Numbered from the stretch's first letter, positions 45,914 to 53,979 are shown. The stretch is DNA of 64,000 nt from Streptomyces sp. XY006 (GCF_002237655.1 NZ_NOKT01000023.1:86367-150366), one strand, 5' to 3'. Translations and numbers: made by a program. The notes: generated from the letters alone by a model not told the origin.

Positions 45914-46169
45914 GGGTGCCTACCCGACGCTCGGGGGCCGGCAGAGCCGCACGGGTGTCGTGACGCAGGAAGCGGGTGGCGCCGCCGGCGTCCCGCATGG
46001 TGGCCGCGGCCACACGCGCGAGCCCGCGCCGGGATGGTGCGGTGTCGTGGGCCGGTGCCCAGCGGCCGTGCAGCCCGCTGTGGCGGATGCGGTGGGGGCC
46101 GAGGCGGGTTCGGGTGCCGGCGGACTTTGGGGCCAGGCGCACATCGTGCACGGGTACGGAGTCGTACAC
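45897..46169 (-). CDS. Small unrecognised protein between rsbT and PP2C gene
   Basis: A 90-codon frame (GTG 46169) with very strong G/C third positions filling exactly the gap between rsbT and the PP2C gene, overlapping the latter by 17 bp. The product is Arg/His-rich (VHDVRLAPKSAGTRTR, LARVAAATMRDAGGATRFLRHDTR). No family was recognised; it could be the remnant of a longer SpoIIE-type protein that usually follows rsbT. No convincing ribosome-binding site, so the start is uncertain. Confidence 0.45.
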   Translation of the reverse strand: MYDSVPVHDVRLAPKSAGTRTRLGPHRIRHSGLHGRWAPAHDTAPSRRGLARVAAATMRDAGGATRFLRHDTRAALPAPERRVGTHDPHS

Positions 46170-46191
46170 GGCGGTATGTCCCCGGCCCCGC

Positions 46192-46626
46192 TCATCCGTG
46201 TTCCGGGCGGGGATGGGGCATGGGGGTGGCCAAGGCGGTGACGGTGACGGTGGTGCCCTGGCCGGGTTGACTTTCGATGCTGAAGTCCTGGACAAGGCGC
46301 TTGGCCCCGCTCAGGCCCATGCCTAGGCCGTTTCCGGTGGTGAAGCCGTCAGTCATCGCCTGTTCGATGTCGCGGATGCCGGGACCGGAGTCGGTGAACG
46401 TCAGGCGCAGCCCACCGTGCAGGACGGTCATGTCCAGTTGCCCGCCTCCTCCGTGGATGAGGGTGTTGCGGGCCAGTTCGCTGGCGGCGGTGATGAGCTT
46501 GGTCTGCTGTACCAGGCTGAAGCCGCTGTCGGTTGCAGTCTGGCGCACCTTCTGCCGCACCCATGCCAGATCGGCGTCCGAGCCGATCGGCAGCCTGGTG
46601 GTCGCCGTGTCAGCAGAGGTCTGCAT
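46192..46626 (-). CDS. rsbT: RsbT-type serine/threonine kinase (stressosome switch protein)
   Basis: A 144-residue HATPase_c kinase. N box TAASELARNTLIHGGGG, G1 box DSGPGI and G2 box GLGMGLSGAKRLVQDF are all present, in the RsbT rather than RsbW arrangement. RsbT is held by the RsbR-RsbS stressosome, phosphorylates RsbS and RsbR on stress, and then activates a PP2C phosphatase. Its start overlaps the rsbS end by 17 bp. Confidence 0.9.
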   Translation of the reverse strand: MQTSADTATTRLPIGSDADLAWVRQKVRQTATDSGFSLVQQTKLITAASELARNTLIHGGGGQLDMTVLHGGLRLTFTDSGPGIRDIEQAMTDGFTTGNGLGMGLSGAKRLVQDFSIESQPGQGTTVTVTALATPMPHPRPEHG

Positions 46627-47038
46627 GGTGCGCCCTCCCGGGATGAGGCGGCGAGCCGGTAGGAGGGCTGTGGCTGAGCAGCGCCAGGGCCCGCCCCACG
46701 TCCAGGGCGGTGCGCAGACCGGGCAGGGTCAGACCCAGTTCGGCCAGGGTGATCGCGACCGCGGGGCGCATGCCGGCCAGGACGGTGCGGGCCGCCATCA
46801 GGCGGGCGCTGGAAGCGATCTCGGCCAGCACGCGGCCCAGGTAGGAGTCCACGATGTCCACGCCGGTTATGTCGATCACGACGCCCGTCACCGGGCCGGC
46901 GGCGATGCGGCTGACGATGTCGTCCTGCAGTTGCCCGGCGACGGCGTCCTGCAGCTCCCCCTGCAGGGTGACCAGGAGGGTCTGTCCGAGCATCAGCACG
47001 GGTACCCGGGGCGTATGGTCCTGCTCCCGGGAGGTCAC
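46610..47038 (-). CDS. rsbS: RsbS-type STAS stressosome scaffold
   Basis: A 142-residue single STAS domain (VPVLMLGQTLLVTLQGEL, VVIDITGVDIVDSYLGRVL). The Ser in VDSYLGR near residue 61 is the RsbT phosphorylation site. It has a 20-residue Pro/His-rich C-terminal tail that overlaps the rsbT start. GTG 47038 overlaps the rsbR stop by 4 bp. With RsbR it forms the stressosome core. Confidence 0.9.
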   Translation of the reverse strand: MTSREQDHTPRVPVLMLGQTLLVTLQGELQDAVAGQLQDDIVSRIAAGPVTGVVIDITGVDIVDSYLGRVLAEIASSARLMAARTVLAGMRPAVAITLAELGLTLPGLRTALDVGRALALLSHSPPTGSPPHPGRAHHADLC

Positions 47039-47949
47039 GGCGCCAGACTCGCGGCCGGTGTGCCGGGCGGGACGGCGCTGCCCTGCCGGCGCAGCGCGTG
47101 GGCCAGGGCGTCGGCGAGTGAAGACCGGGTCACGACGTTGCCGAGGTCGATGCCCAGGTGGACGATGGTCTGCGCGATCGCGGGCCGGATTCCGGAGACG
47201 ATGCACTCGGCGCCCATCAGCCGGGCAGCGGCCACCGTCTTCATCAGGTGCTGGGCGACCAGCGAGTCGACCGTGGGCACACCGGTGATGTCGAGGATGG
47301 CGTACCGGGCGCGCTCGGCGACGACGGCGTCCAGCAGGGACTCCATGACGACCTGGCTGCGGGCGCTGTCCAGGGTGCCGATCAGCGGGACCGCGACGAT
47401 GCCTTCCCAGAGTTTGATGACCGGAGTGGCCACTTCCAGCAGCTGCTGGCGCTGGCGTTCGATGAGTTCCTGGCCCTGGCTGAGGGTGGTCTCCATCACC
47501 ACCAGGCGCAGCGTACCCATCAGCACGGTGAGAGCCAGCACGCAGTCCTGCGCCTGGCCGCCGGCCGGATCGTCGAACTCGCCCCGCAGCAGCGTGACGG
47601 CAGGCCGGCTCAGATCCGCCACCTCTCCCGCCACCTGCGCCGGAGTGGAGCCGGTGCGGGCCCGGGTGGCGGCCATGCGGCCCAGTTGCTCGCGCACCGC
47701 GTGGAACCCGGGGGCCGTGATGTCGTCCGGCCGGCCGGTGGCGGCCACCTCGGCCAGGGCTTCGACCACGGCCTTGCACGCTTCCACCGCTTCGTCCCGG
47801 GACACGGTGAACACGGTGCGGAACAAGGCAGCGTCAGCCCAGCGCTGGGCGATCTGCTCTGCCCTGGACCGGAGGAATTCGCCCACCTTGCGCGCGGCCG
47901 GCCCTGCGGCCGGGTCCTGCTCCGACACCTGCATCTTCTCCTCGTACAC
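47035..47949 (-). CDS. rsbR: RsbR-type stressosome sensor
   Basis: A 304-residue protein with an RsbRD-like helical N-terminal region (about 15-165: VGEFLRSRAEQIAQRWADAA) and a C-terminal STAS domain (about 175-290: VIKLWEGIVAVPLIGTLDS, ILDITGVPTVDSLVAQHL). The conserved Thr and Ser of the STAS phospho-sites are present in GVPTVDS. It is the first gene of the rsbR-S-T operon. Start may be GTG 47949, ATG 47934 or GTG 47928; GAGGAG at about 47938-47943 best fits the last. Confidence 0.88.
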   Translation of the reverse strand: MYEEKMQVSEQDPAAGPAARKVGEFLRSRAEQIAQRWADAALFRTVFTVSRDEAVEACKAVVEALAEVAATGRPDDITAPGFHAVREQLGRMAATRARTGSTPAQVAGEVADLSRPAVTLLRGEFDDPAGGQAQDCVLALTVLMGTLRLVVMETTLSQGQELIERQRQQLLEVATPVIKLWEGIVAVPLIGTLDSARSQVVMESLLDAVVAERARYAILDITGVPTVDSLVAQHLMKTVAAARLMGAECIVSGIRPAIAQTIVHLGIDLGNVVTRSSLADALAHALRRQGSAVPPGTPAASLAP

Positions 47950-48091
47950 GAACCTGACGGCCTGCCCACTCGGGCGACATCAAGCAATTGTTGTCATGCG
48001 GCAAACATTAGCGCCGGGTACGCGCCGCGAACAATGGCCGAACGCACGGGAAGACCCCGGCAGCCCTGTGGAAGGGACCCGGAAGGGGGTA

Positions 48092-49252
48092 TCAGCGGCC
48101 GTGCCAGTCGAGGCACACCACCAGGGCGTCGTCCTCCGGGGCGGGCCGGCCGCGGTGGCCGGTCAGTTCACGCAGGATGGCCCGGGGCACCTCGGCGGCC
48201 GGGAGCAGCCGGGTCGACTGGATCGCCCGGTTCAAGGCGGCCTCGCCGTAGGCCTCACCTCGCGGCGAGGCAACGGCGTACACACCGTCGCTGACGAAGA
48301 CCAGACGGTCCCCGGGCTCGACCCGGAACTCCTGGGCGACGTAGTCGGTCTCCTCGAACATGCCCAGCGGCAACTGCGCTTCGAAGGAGACCCTTTCCAC
48401 GATGCCACCGCGCAGGCGCAGCAGCTGGGGCGAGCCGGCGTCCACCACCGAGGCGCGCCCGGTGGCCAGGTCGAAGTCGAACATGAGCACCGACAGGTAA
48501 CAGCGGCCCCGGTAGTGCGCGTACACCGCCTGGTCGGCCAGTGCCGCTTGGTCGTCGATGGAGATGCCGGCGCGGCGGGCGTTACGCAGGGCGTTGATGG
48601 CCAGGTTGGTCAGCAGGGAGGCCTCTATACCCTCTCCCATGCCGTTGGTCACGTAGAGCATGAGCCGGTCGGCCGTCGCGGACCAGTCGAAGTTGTCACC
48701 GAAGATCGCATACGCCGGTTCCAGCTGCGCACCCAGCTCGTACTCGGGGCTGGAGCAGGAGCGGCCGGGCAGCAGCTGCCACTGCATCTCGGCGGCCAGG
48801 GTCAGGCGGTCCTTGCGCCGGGCCTGCAGGTAGAGGTCGGTGTCCCGCTCGGCCACGACCAGCTCGTGGGCCAGCACCTCGGCGATGTCGGTCAGCTCCA
48901 CCAGGGAAGCGTCCACTTGGTCGCGGAGCAGCGATACCGACAGCACGCCCAGGCGATCCCCTCGTACGCTCACGGGCAGGTGAGCGCGCGCCGAGGCACG
49001 GCTCGACAGGGCTTCGACGTATGGCGCCTGGGAGGCGAAGGCACGACCGGCTGGGCTGTTGTGGATCGACACCGGTTCCAAGGTGTGCGGGAGTACCGAC
49101 ACGGGTTGCAGCACCGTCAGCCCGTAGTCCGCCATGAACAGCTCGACGGTCTCGGCCTCGTACTGCTCGGTGAGGACGCCGCGCACGGCGGTGAGCAATT
49201 CATGGGGCGCCGCTGTACGCAGTGCACGCTCAGCGGCCACATATCTGTTCAC
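48092..49252 (-). CDS. PP2C (SpoIIE-type) phosphatase with GAF-like domain, altered active site
   Basis: A 386-residue paralogue of the 42866 phosphatase. GAF-like part about 10-140 (LFMADYGLTVLQPVSVLP, PVSVRGDRLGVLSVS); PP2C about 150-385. First motif FGDNFD (Asp186) and C-terminal PEDDALVV are present, but the second metal motif reads VTNGMGEG with Asn203 in place of the usual Asp. Start taken as GTG 49252; the frame remains open to 50050 only because it runs antisense through the MarR gene. Divergent from MarR 49401 with a 148-bp gap, and 142 bp upstream of rsbR on the same strand. Confidence 0.8.
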   Translation of the reverse strand: MNRYVAAERALRTAAPHELLTAVRGVLTEQYEAETVELFMADYGLTVLQPVSVLPHTLEPVSIHNSPAGRAFASQAPYVEALSSRASARAHLPVSVRGDRLGVLSVSLLRDQVDASLVELTDIAEVLAHELVVAERDTDLYLQARRKDRLTLAAEMQWQLLPGRSCSSPEYELGAQLEPAYAIFGDNFDWSATADRLMLYVTNGMGEGIEASLLTNLAINALRNARRAGISIDDQAALADQAVYAHYRGRCYLSVLMFDFDLATGRASVVDAGSPQLLRLRGGIVERVSFEAQLPLGMFEETDYVAQEFRVEPGDRLVFVSDGVYAVASPRGEAYGEAALNRAIQSTRLLPAAEVPRAILRELTGHRGRPAPEDDALVVCLDWHGR

Positions 49253-49400
49253 GATGGTCGATACACCAATCTGTCGCCGGATGGCCACAGCGGTCGCCCG
49301 TACGGCGTAGGCGCCCGATCGGCTGTGCCGGTGTTCCAAGTCATCTCTAACCGTTGCGTGCGCCGAGTACGCTGGCGTCCTTTCCAGTGCCTGCGAGAGT

Positions 49401-49886
49401 GTGATCGTGACTGCCTTCCACCCCCGCCGAAAGCCGAACGAGGTCGCCCGTGTGACTGCCACGGCCGCGGAGCTGCTGGAAGTCCTGTGGGGCCGAGCCT
49501 CGACCGCGCCGGCATCCGTATCCCAGATGCGCGTGCTGCTCATCCTCGAGCACCACGAACACATCAACCTGCGCACCCTGGCCACCCTTCTCGCCTCCAC
49601 ACCGCCCTCGACCAGCCGGCTGTGCGACAGGCTCCACGCCGCGGGGCTGGTCGAACGCGAGGTCAGCCCGACGGACAGACGCGAAGTTCGCCTGCGCCTC
49701 AGCAGCCGGGGCCGGGCCCTCCTCGCGGACCTGCGAGAGCGCAGGGAGCGGACAGTCCAGGACGTCCTGGACCGGATGTCCCCGGCCGACCGGCACGCGC
49801 TGCTGCACGGCCTGGAGGCATTCTGCGCGGTGGTGCGGACCCAGATACACGAGAACACCGAGGAAAGCGGCAGCCAGACCGCCTGA
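49401..49886 (+). CDS. MarR-family transcriptional regulator
   Basis: A 161-residue winged-helix protein (VSQMRVLLILEHHEHIN, LRTLATLLASTPPSTSRLC, RLHAAGLVEREVSP, RREVRLRLSSRG). Paralogous to the MarR protein at 42255, with the same TSRLCDRL/ASRLCDRL recognition-helix end. It is divergent from the PP2C gene at 48092 and probably regulates it and itself. GTG 49401 or GTG 49407 may be the start. A perfect palindrome with a MarR-like TTGTCA core lies 130 bp downstream at 50016-50037. Confidence 0.83.
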   Translation: MIVTAFHPRRKPNEVARVTATAAELLEVLWGRASTAPASVSQMRVLLILEHHEHINLRTLATLLASTPPSTSRLCDRLHAAGLVEREVSPTDRREVRLRLSSRGRALLADLRERRERTVQDVLDRMSPADRHALLHGLEAFCAVVRTQIHENTEESGSQTA

Positions 49887-50015
49887 GCAGCACGGCGCAG
49901 CAACCGACCTCCCCCACCGATTCCTGCGAGCCACGCACAGACGGAGCGTGCTCCGCGAACCATGGCCGTCCCACCCGGCACACTTCTGACACGCTCACTT
50001 TGTTGCCTCATGACC

Positions 50016-50037
50016 ACAGTTGTCAAATGACAACTGT
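50016..50037. promoter_or_regulatory. Perfect 22-bp inverted repeat, orphan operator candidate
   Basis: Arms ACAGTTGTCA (50016-50025) and TGACAACTGT (50028-50037) separated by AA. The core GTTGTCA-N2-TGACAAC is typical of MarR-type operators. It lies between the MarR gene and the sulfide locus but is 350 bp from the nearest downstream start codon, so its target is unclear. Confidence 0.5.
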
Positions 50038-50246
50038 TTCTCGCATGCACCCGCGGAATCCGGCTGAGCTGCGGTTACCGGCGGCCATACCCCAGCCACT
50101 CCCCGACGTCCGGCGCGCAAGGGCCACAGCAGAGGCCGCCACCAGGTGCGCCTCGACCTCGCCCCGCCGCTCACGCAAGGCACGCGCATGCGGCGCGGCC
50201 GTAGGGCACGGACACTCCCGGGCCGTGCGGAACTGCTGATTTCTCT

Positions 50247-50262
50247 ATACCCCACCGGGTAC
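50247..50262. promoter_or_regulatory. Degenerate CstR/CsoR-type site
   Basis: ATACCCCACCGGGTAC, an imperfect version of the inverted repeat found closer to the persulfide dioxygenase gene. It could be an auxiliary site. Confidence 0.4.
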
Positions 50263-50311
50263 CCGCACGGGGCCAGGGGATGCCTGGAGCAGGGCGCTTC
50301 AACGCGATGGA

Positions 50312-50327
50312 ATACCCCCCTGGGTAT
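50312..50327. promoter_or_regulatory. CstR/CsoR-type operator 1 of the sulfide operon
   Basis: ATACCC-CCCT-GGGTAT, perfect 6-bp arms, 62 bp upstream of the MBL-rhodanese start. CsoR-family repressors bind G/C-tract inverted repeats flanked by TA of this kind. Confidence 0.7.
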
Positions 50328-50348
50328 AGCTGTTAGGGTGAGTGCCGT

Positions 50349-50364
50349 ATACCCCCCGGGGTAA
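50349..50364. promoter_or_regulatory. CstR/CsoR-type operator 2 of the sulfide operon
   Basis: ATACCCCCCGGGGTAA, centred 37 bp downstream of operator 1 and 25 bp before the start codon, a position where bound repressor would block initiation. Confidence 0.65.
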
Positions 50365-50388
50365 ATCATCCGAGAGGAGTCGTGAGCC

Positions 50389-51765
50389 GTGTTCTTCGTC
50401 GACACCCTGGAGTTCGAGGGCCTGGGCAACCGCAGTTACCTGGCCGGTGGCCCCAGTGTGGCGGTGGTCATCGACCCGCCGCGCGACATCGATCAAGTCA
50501 TCGCCGCAGCCGCCCGGCGCAGGGTGCGCATCGCGTACGTCGCCGAGACCCACGTGCACAACGACTACGTCACCGGCGGCCTGGAGCTGGCCCGAGTCAC
50601 CGGCGCCCAATACTTGGTGCCGGCCGGGGCGCACGTGGCGTTCGCCCGCACCCCCGTCGCCGACGGCGACACCGTGACGGTCGACGAGGGGCTGGTACTG
50701 CGCGCGATCGCCACCCCCGGGCACACCCCGCACCACACCTCCTACGCCCTCGCGGAGGAAGGGCGTGGTGTGGCGGCGTTCACCGGAGGGTCGCTGCTCA
50801 TCGGGACCGTGGGCCGTCCCGATCTGGTCGAGCCGCGGCTGACCGAGCGACTGGCCCGGGCCCAGCACGCCTCCGCCCACCGTCTGGCAGATGAGCTGGA
50901 CGACGAGGTGCCGGTGCTGCCCACCCACGGGTTCGGCAGCTTCTGCTCCTCCTCCCCGGCCGAGGGGGACGCGACCACGATCGGCAAGGAGCGCGAGACC
51001 AACGACGCGCTGACCCTGGATGTGGACACCTTCGTCGCCCAGGTGCTCGCCGGGCTGGACGACGTGCCCGCCTACTACGCGCACATGGGCCCGGCCAACG
51101 CCGCGGGCCCGGCACCCGTCGACCTCACCCCGCCCAGGCGTGCGGACGCCGATGAGATCGCCTTGCGGCTGGCCGCGGGCGAGTGGGTGGTGGACCTGCG
51201 CAGCCGCACGGCCTTCGCCGAGGGGCACGTGGCCGGGTCGTTCAACTTCGAGGGCGAGGGCAAGCTCGCCACCTACCTGGCCTGGCTGATCCCGTGGGGC
51301 AAGCCCGTCACCCTGCTCGCCGACGCCCCGGAGCAGATCGCCGCCGCGCAGCGGGAGCTGGCGCGGGTGGGCATCGACCGCCCGGCGGCCGCCGCCACCG
51401 GCGACCCGGCCGGCTGGGTCCGCGAGGGCGAGCAGCTCGCCTCCTTCCCCCGCGCCCGCTTCGCCGACCTCGCCGATGTCCGTGAGCGCGGCGACGACGT
51501 GGTCGTGCTGGACGTGCGCCGAGGCTCGGAGCGTGCCGGCGGTTTCATCCACGGCTCGGTCCACATCCCGATCCACGAACTGCACGGCCGCACCGGCGAG
51601 GTGCCGGAGGGGACGGTGTGGGTGCACTGCGCCGGCGGGATGCGCGCGGCGATCGCCGCCTCCCTGCTGGATGCCGCGGGCCGCGACGTGGTCGCCGTCG
51701 ACGACGGCTTCGACGCCGCCACCGAGGCGGGACTGACCCTCACTCGCGGCGAGGGCACCGGCTGA
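50389..51765 (+). CDS. MBL-fold persulfide dioxygenase/sulfurtransferase fusion (CstB-like)
   Basis: A 458-residue protein. Residues 1-235 are a metallo-beta-lactamase domain of the ETHE1/CstB type, with iron-binding ETHVHNDYVTGG (His55, His57, Asp59), GHTPHHTSY and a late PVLPTHGFGSFCSS. Two rhodanese domains follow: one at about 255-345 lacking an active Cys, and one at about 365-455 with the active loop HCAGGMR (Cys414). Such proteins oxidise glutathione- or other low-molecular-weight persulfides to thiosulfate or sulfite in sulfide detoxification. It is the first gene of an operon with rhodanese and TauE genes, preceded by CstR-type operators. GTG start follows GAGAGGAG. Confidence 0.87.
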   Translation: MFFVDTLEFEGLGNRSYLAGGPSVAVVIDPPRDIDQVIAAAARRRVRIAYVAETHVHNDYVTGGLELARVTGAQYLVPAGAHVAFARTPVADGDTVTVDEGLVLRAIATPGHTPHHTSYALAEEGRGVAAFTGGSLLIGTVGRPDLVEPRLTERLARAQHASAHRLADELDDEVPVLPTHGFGSFCSSSPAEGDATTIGKERETNDALTLDVDTFVAQVLAGLDDVPAYYAHMGPANAAGPAPVDLTPPRRADADEIALRLAAGEWVVDLRSRTAFAEGHVAGSFNFEGEGKLATYLAWLIPWGKPVTLLADAPEQIAAAQRELARVGIDRPAAAATGDPAGWVREGEQLASFPRARFADLADVRERGDDVVVLDVRRGSERAGGFIHGSVHIPIHELHGRTGEVPEGTVWVHCAGGMRAAIAASLLDAAGRDVVAVDDGFDAATEAGLTLTRGEGTG

Positions 51766-51804
51766 CCCTCCCTTCCGCACCACCCGCACGAAAGTGATCA
51801 TCTG

Positions 51805-52167
51805 ATGTTGTCGCTTCTTCGCCGCGGCCCCGGCCGCCTCACACCCCAGCTGGCCCACCAGCAGGCCGGCGACGGCACCGCCGTCCTGCTGGACGTCCGC
51901 GAGACACCGGAGTGGAACGCCGGGCACGCGCCCGGCGCGCTGCACCTGCCCCTGTCCCGCCTGATGGCCGGGGCGCCGCTCCCGGCGGCCGCGCAGGGCA
52001 AGCCGGTGGTCGCGATCTGCCGCTCCGGCCACCGCTCCCAGCAGGCGGCCAAACTGCTGGCCGGACGCGGCGTCCAGGCCACGGACGTCACCGGCGGCAT
52101 GACCGCCTGGGCACGTGAGGGCCTGCCGGTCATCGGTCCGGGCGGCTGCGGCGGTGTCATAGCGTGA
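51805..52167 (+). CDS. Single-domain rhodanese
   Basis: A 120-residue sulfurtransferase. The substrate loop CRSGHRS near residue 72 carries the persulfide-forming Cys; the preceding LLDVRETPEWNAGHAPGALHLPL is the conserved CH2A region. It likely passes sulfane sulfur between persulfide carriers in this operon. Its stop overlaps the TauE start as GTGA. It is 39 bp downstream of the MBL-rhodanese gene. Confidence 0.9.
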   Translation: MLSLLRRGPGRLTPQLAHQQAGDGTAVLLDVRETPEWNAGHAPGALHLPLSRLMAGAPLPAAAQGKPVVAICRSGHRSQQAAKLLAGRGVQATDVTGGMTAWAREGLPVIGPGGCGGVIA

Positions 52168-52916
52168 GTGCGCTGATCCTGGCCCTGATCGCGGGGGCGG
52201 TGGTCGGGCTCGCGCTCGGCGCGCTCGGCGGGGGCGGCAGCGTCCTTGCCGTCCCGGCGCTGATCTATCTGCTCGGCTTCACCCCGGCCGCCGCCACCAC
52301 CGCCGGCCTGATCATCGTCACCGCCACCTCCGTCACCGCCCTGTACGCCCACGCCCGCACCGGCAACGTCCGCTGGAAAGCCGGCGCCCTGTTCGCCGCG
52401 GCCGGGCTCCTGCCCGCAGCCGCGGCCGGAGCCGCAGCGGCCCGCCTGCCCCAGCCCGTGCTGACCGCCGCGTTCGCCGCCATCGCGGCACTCGCCGCTG
52501 TCAGGATGCTGCGCCCCAACCGCACCGACACCGGCCCTGCGACCGGCCAGGCACGGCCCGCCCGGGCTGCCGGCACCGGCGCCGGGCTGGGCGCGCTGAC
52601 CGGACTGCTCGGCGTCGGCGGAGGCTTCCTCGCCGTCCCGGCCCTGGTCACCGTGCTGGCCTTCGAGATGCAGGCCGCCGTCGGCACCAGCCTGCTGGTC
52701 ATCTCCGCGAACTCCCTGGCCTCCCTCGCCACCCGCGGCGCCACCACCGCCGGCGTCGACTGGGCGGTGATCGGCCCCTTCACCGGGGCGGCGATCCTGG
52801 GCGCCTGGGACGGCAAACGCCTGGCCGCCAAGGTCACCGGCACCCTGCTGCAGCGCACCTTCGCCATGGTGCTGCTGGCCGTGGCGGCCTTCATGCTCAT
52901 CGACGCCCTCACCTGA
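52164..52916 (+). CDS. TauE/SafE-family sulfite or sulfonate exporter
   Basis: A 250-residue membrane protein with eight predicted helices and the duplicated Gly-rich motifs of TauE (GALGGGGSVLAVPALIYLLG near residue 20 and LLGVGGGFLAVPALV near 150). In cst-type operons it exports sulfite or thiosulfate generated from persulfide. GTG start overlaps the rhodanese stop, so translation is coupled. Confidence 0.88.
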   Translation: MSALILALIAGAVVGLALGALGGGGSVLAVPALIYLLGFTPAAATTAGLIIVTATSVTALYAHARTGNVRWKAGALFAAAGLLPAAAAGAAAARLPQPVLTAAFAAIAALAAVRMLRPNRTDTGPATGQARPARAAGTGAGLGALTGLLGVGGGFLAVPALVTVLAFEMQAAVGTSLLVISANSLASLATRGATTAGVDWAVIGPFTGAAILGAWDGKRLAAKVTGTLLQRTFAMVLLAVAAFMLIDALT

Positions 52917-52962
52917 GAAATCAGAGGAATAAGACGGATGACCGGACGCCGCGGCACCACCG

Positions 52963-53244
52963 CTAGGCCAGGGAAAGGAACAGCTTCTCCAGCCGGGTAC
53001 GCATCGCCTCCCGGTCGCCGGAGGCGGCCATGTCCGCATCGGTCAGACAGTGCTGCAGACCGGTGGCGATGATCGCAAAACCCGCCTTGTCCAAAGCCCG
53101 GGACGCCGCGGCGAGCTGGGTCACGACGTCCTCGCAGTCCCGCCCCTCCTCGATCATCTTGATCACACCAGCGATCTGCCCCTGCGCCCGGCGCAGCCGG
53201 TTGACCACCGTCTTCAGCTCCTCAGCCGCCATCGCCAGTTCCAC
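52963..53244 (-). CDS. CsoR/CstR-family repressor, persulfide-sensor type
   Basis: A 93-residue all-helical DUF156 repressor. It has the two conserved cysteines, Cys37 in GRDCEDV and Cys66 in LQHCL, but Gly62 occupies the position of the copper-ligand His in true CsoR. That pattern and the operon context point to a CstR-type sensor that is inactivated when persulfides bridge the cysteines. GTG 53244 has GAAGGAG 8 bases upstream; ATG 53232 is an alternative. The gene is convergent with the TauE gene and divergent from a rhodanese gene with one operator between. Confidence 0.85.
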   Translation of the reverse strand: MELAMAAEELKTVVNRLRRAQGQIAGVIKMIEEGRDCEDVVTQLAAASRALDKAGFAIIATGLQHCLTDADMAASGDREAMRTRLEKLFLSLA

Positions 53245-53261
53245 AACCCACACTCCTTCGA

Positions 53262-53279
53262 GATACCCCCTTGGGTATC
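53262..53279. promoter_or_regulatory. CstR-type operator between cstR-like and rhodanese genes
   Basis: GATACCC-CCTT-GGGTATC, perfect 7-bp arms, in the 76-bp divergent gap. It is the best-conserved of the four sites and would allow autorepression plus control of the rhodanese-DUF2892 gene. Confidence 0.72.
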
Positions 53280-53320
53280 CTATCGAAGGGGTAACCCCGA
53301 CCGAGCAAAGGAAAATCCCC

Positions 53321-53938
53321 GTGGCACCCACCACCGCCCTCACCGCCGACCAGGCCAACGCCCGCCTGCCCGAACTGACCGTCATCGACGTGCGCACCCC
53401 CGGCGAATACGCCTCCGGCCACCTGCCCGGCGCGCACAACATCCCCCTCGACCGCCTCGACGCAGCCCTGCCCGCCCTGAAAACCGCCGCAGACCGAGGC
53501 GACCTCCTCATCGTGTGCGCCTCCGGCGCCCGCTCCGCCCAAGCCTGCCGGCGCCTGGCCGACCAGAACATCACCGCCGCCACCCTCACCGGCGGTACCG
53601 CCGCCTGGACGCAGCTCGGCCACGACATCCACCGGCCCGCCGGTACCCGCACCCCCTGGGCCATGGACCGCCAGGTCCGCCTCGCCGCCGGAGCCCTCGT
53701 CCTGACCGGCCTGATCGCAGGACGCCGCTGGAACGCCGCCCGCCGGCTCTCCGCCGGCGTCGCCGGCGGCCTGGTCTTCTCCGCCCTCACCAACACCTGC
53801 GGCATGGCCAAGATGCTCGCCAAACTCCCCCACAACCAGCCCAAAGCCACCGACCTGAACGACACCCTCGCCGCCCTGACAGGCCACGTCGAGGATGACC
53901 GCCCCCCGTTCGACGCGGTCCGGCCCCGGCACGCCTGA
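53321..53938 (+). CDS. Rhodanese with C-terminal DUF2892 membrane domain
   Basis: A 205-residue protein. Rhodanese domain about 8-105 with IDVRTPGEYASGHLPGA and active loop CASGARSA (Cys near 67); then a DUF2892 segment (about 120-185) with two transmembrane helices (VRLAAGALVLTGLIAG and AGVAGGLVFSALTNTCGMA). It probably places a sulfurtransferase at the membrane next to the TauE exporter. GTG 53321 follows AAAGGA. Divergent from the CstR-like gene with a shared operator. Confidence 0.87.
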   Translation: MAPTTALTADQANARLPELTVIDVRTPGEYASGHLPGAHNIPLDRLDAALPALKTAADRGDLLIVCASGARSAQACRRLADQNITAATLTGGTAAWTQLGHDIHRPAGTRTPWAMDRQVRLAAGALVLTGLIAGRRWNAARRLSAGVAGGLVFSALTNTCGMAKMLAKLPHNQPKATDLNDTLAALTGHVEDDRPPFDAVRPRHA

Positions 53939-53979
53939 CCAGGTCATCCGCCATCGCCCTCCCTGTCATGGGGCCGGCG

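Noticed and set aside
49253..50050. An N-terminal extension of the PP2C gene to 50050 on the minus strand
   Set aside because: It runs antisense to the well-supported MarR gene and is Arg/Ser-rich without domains.
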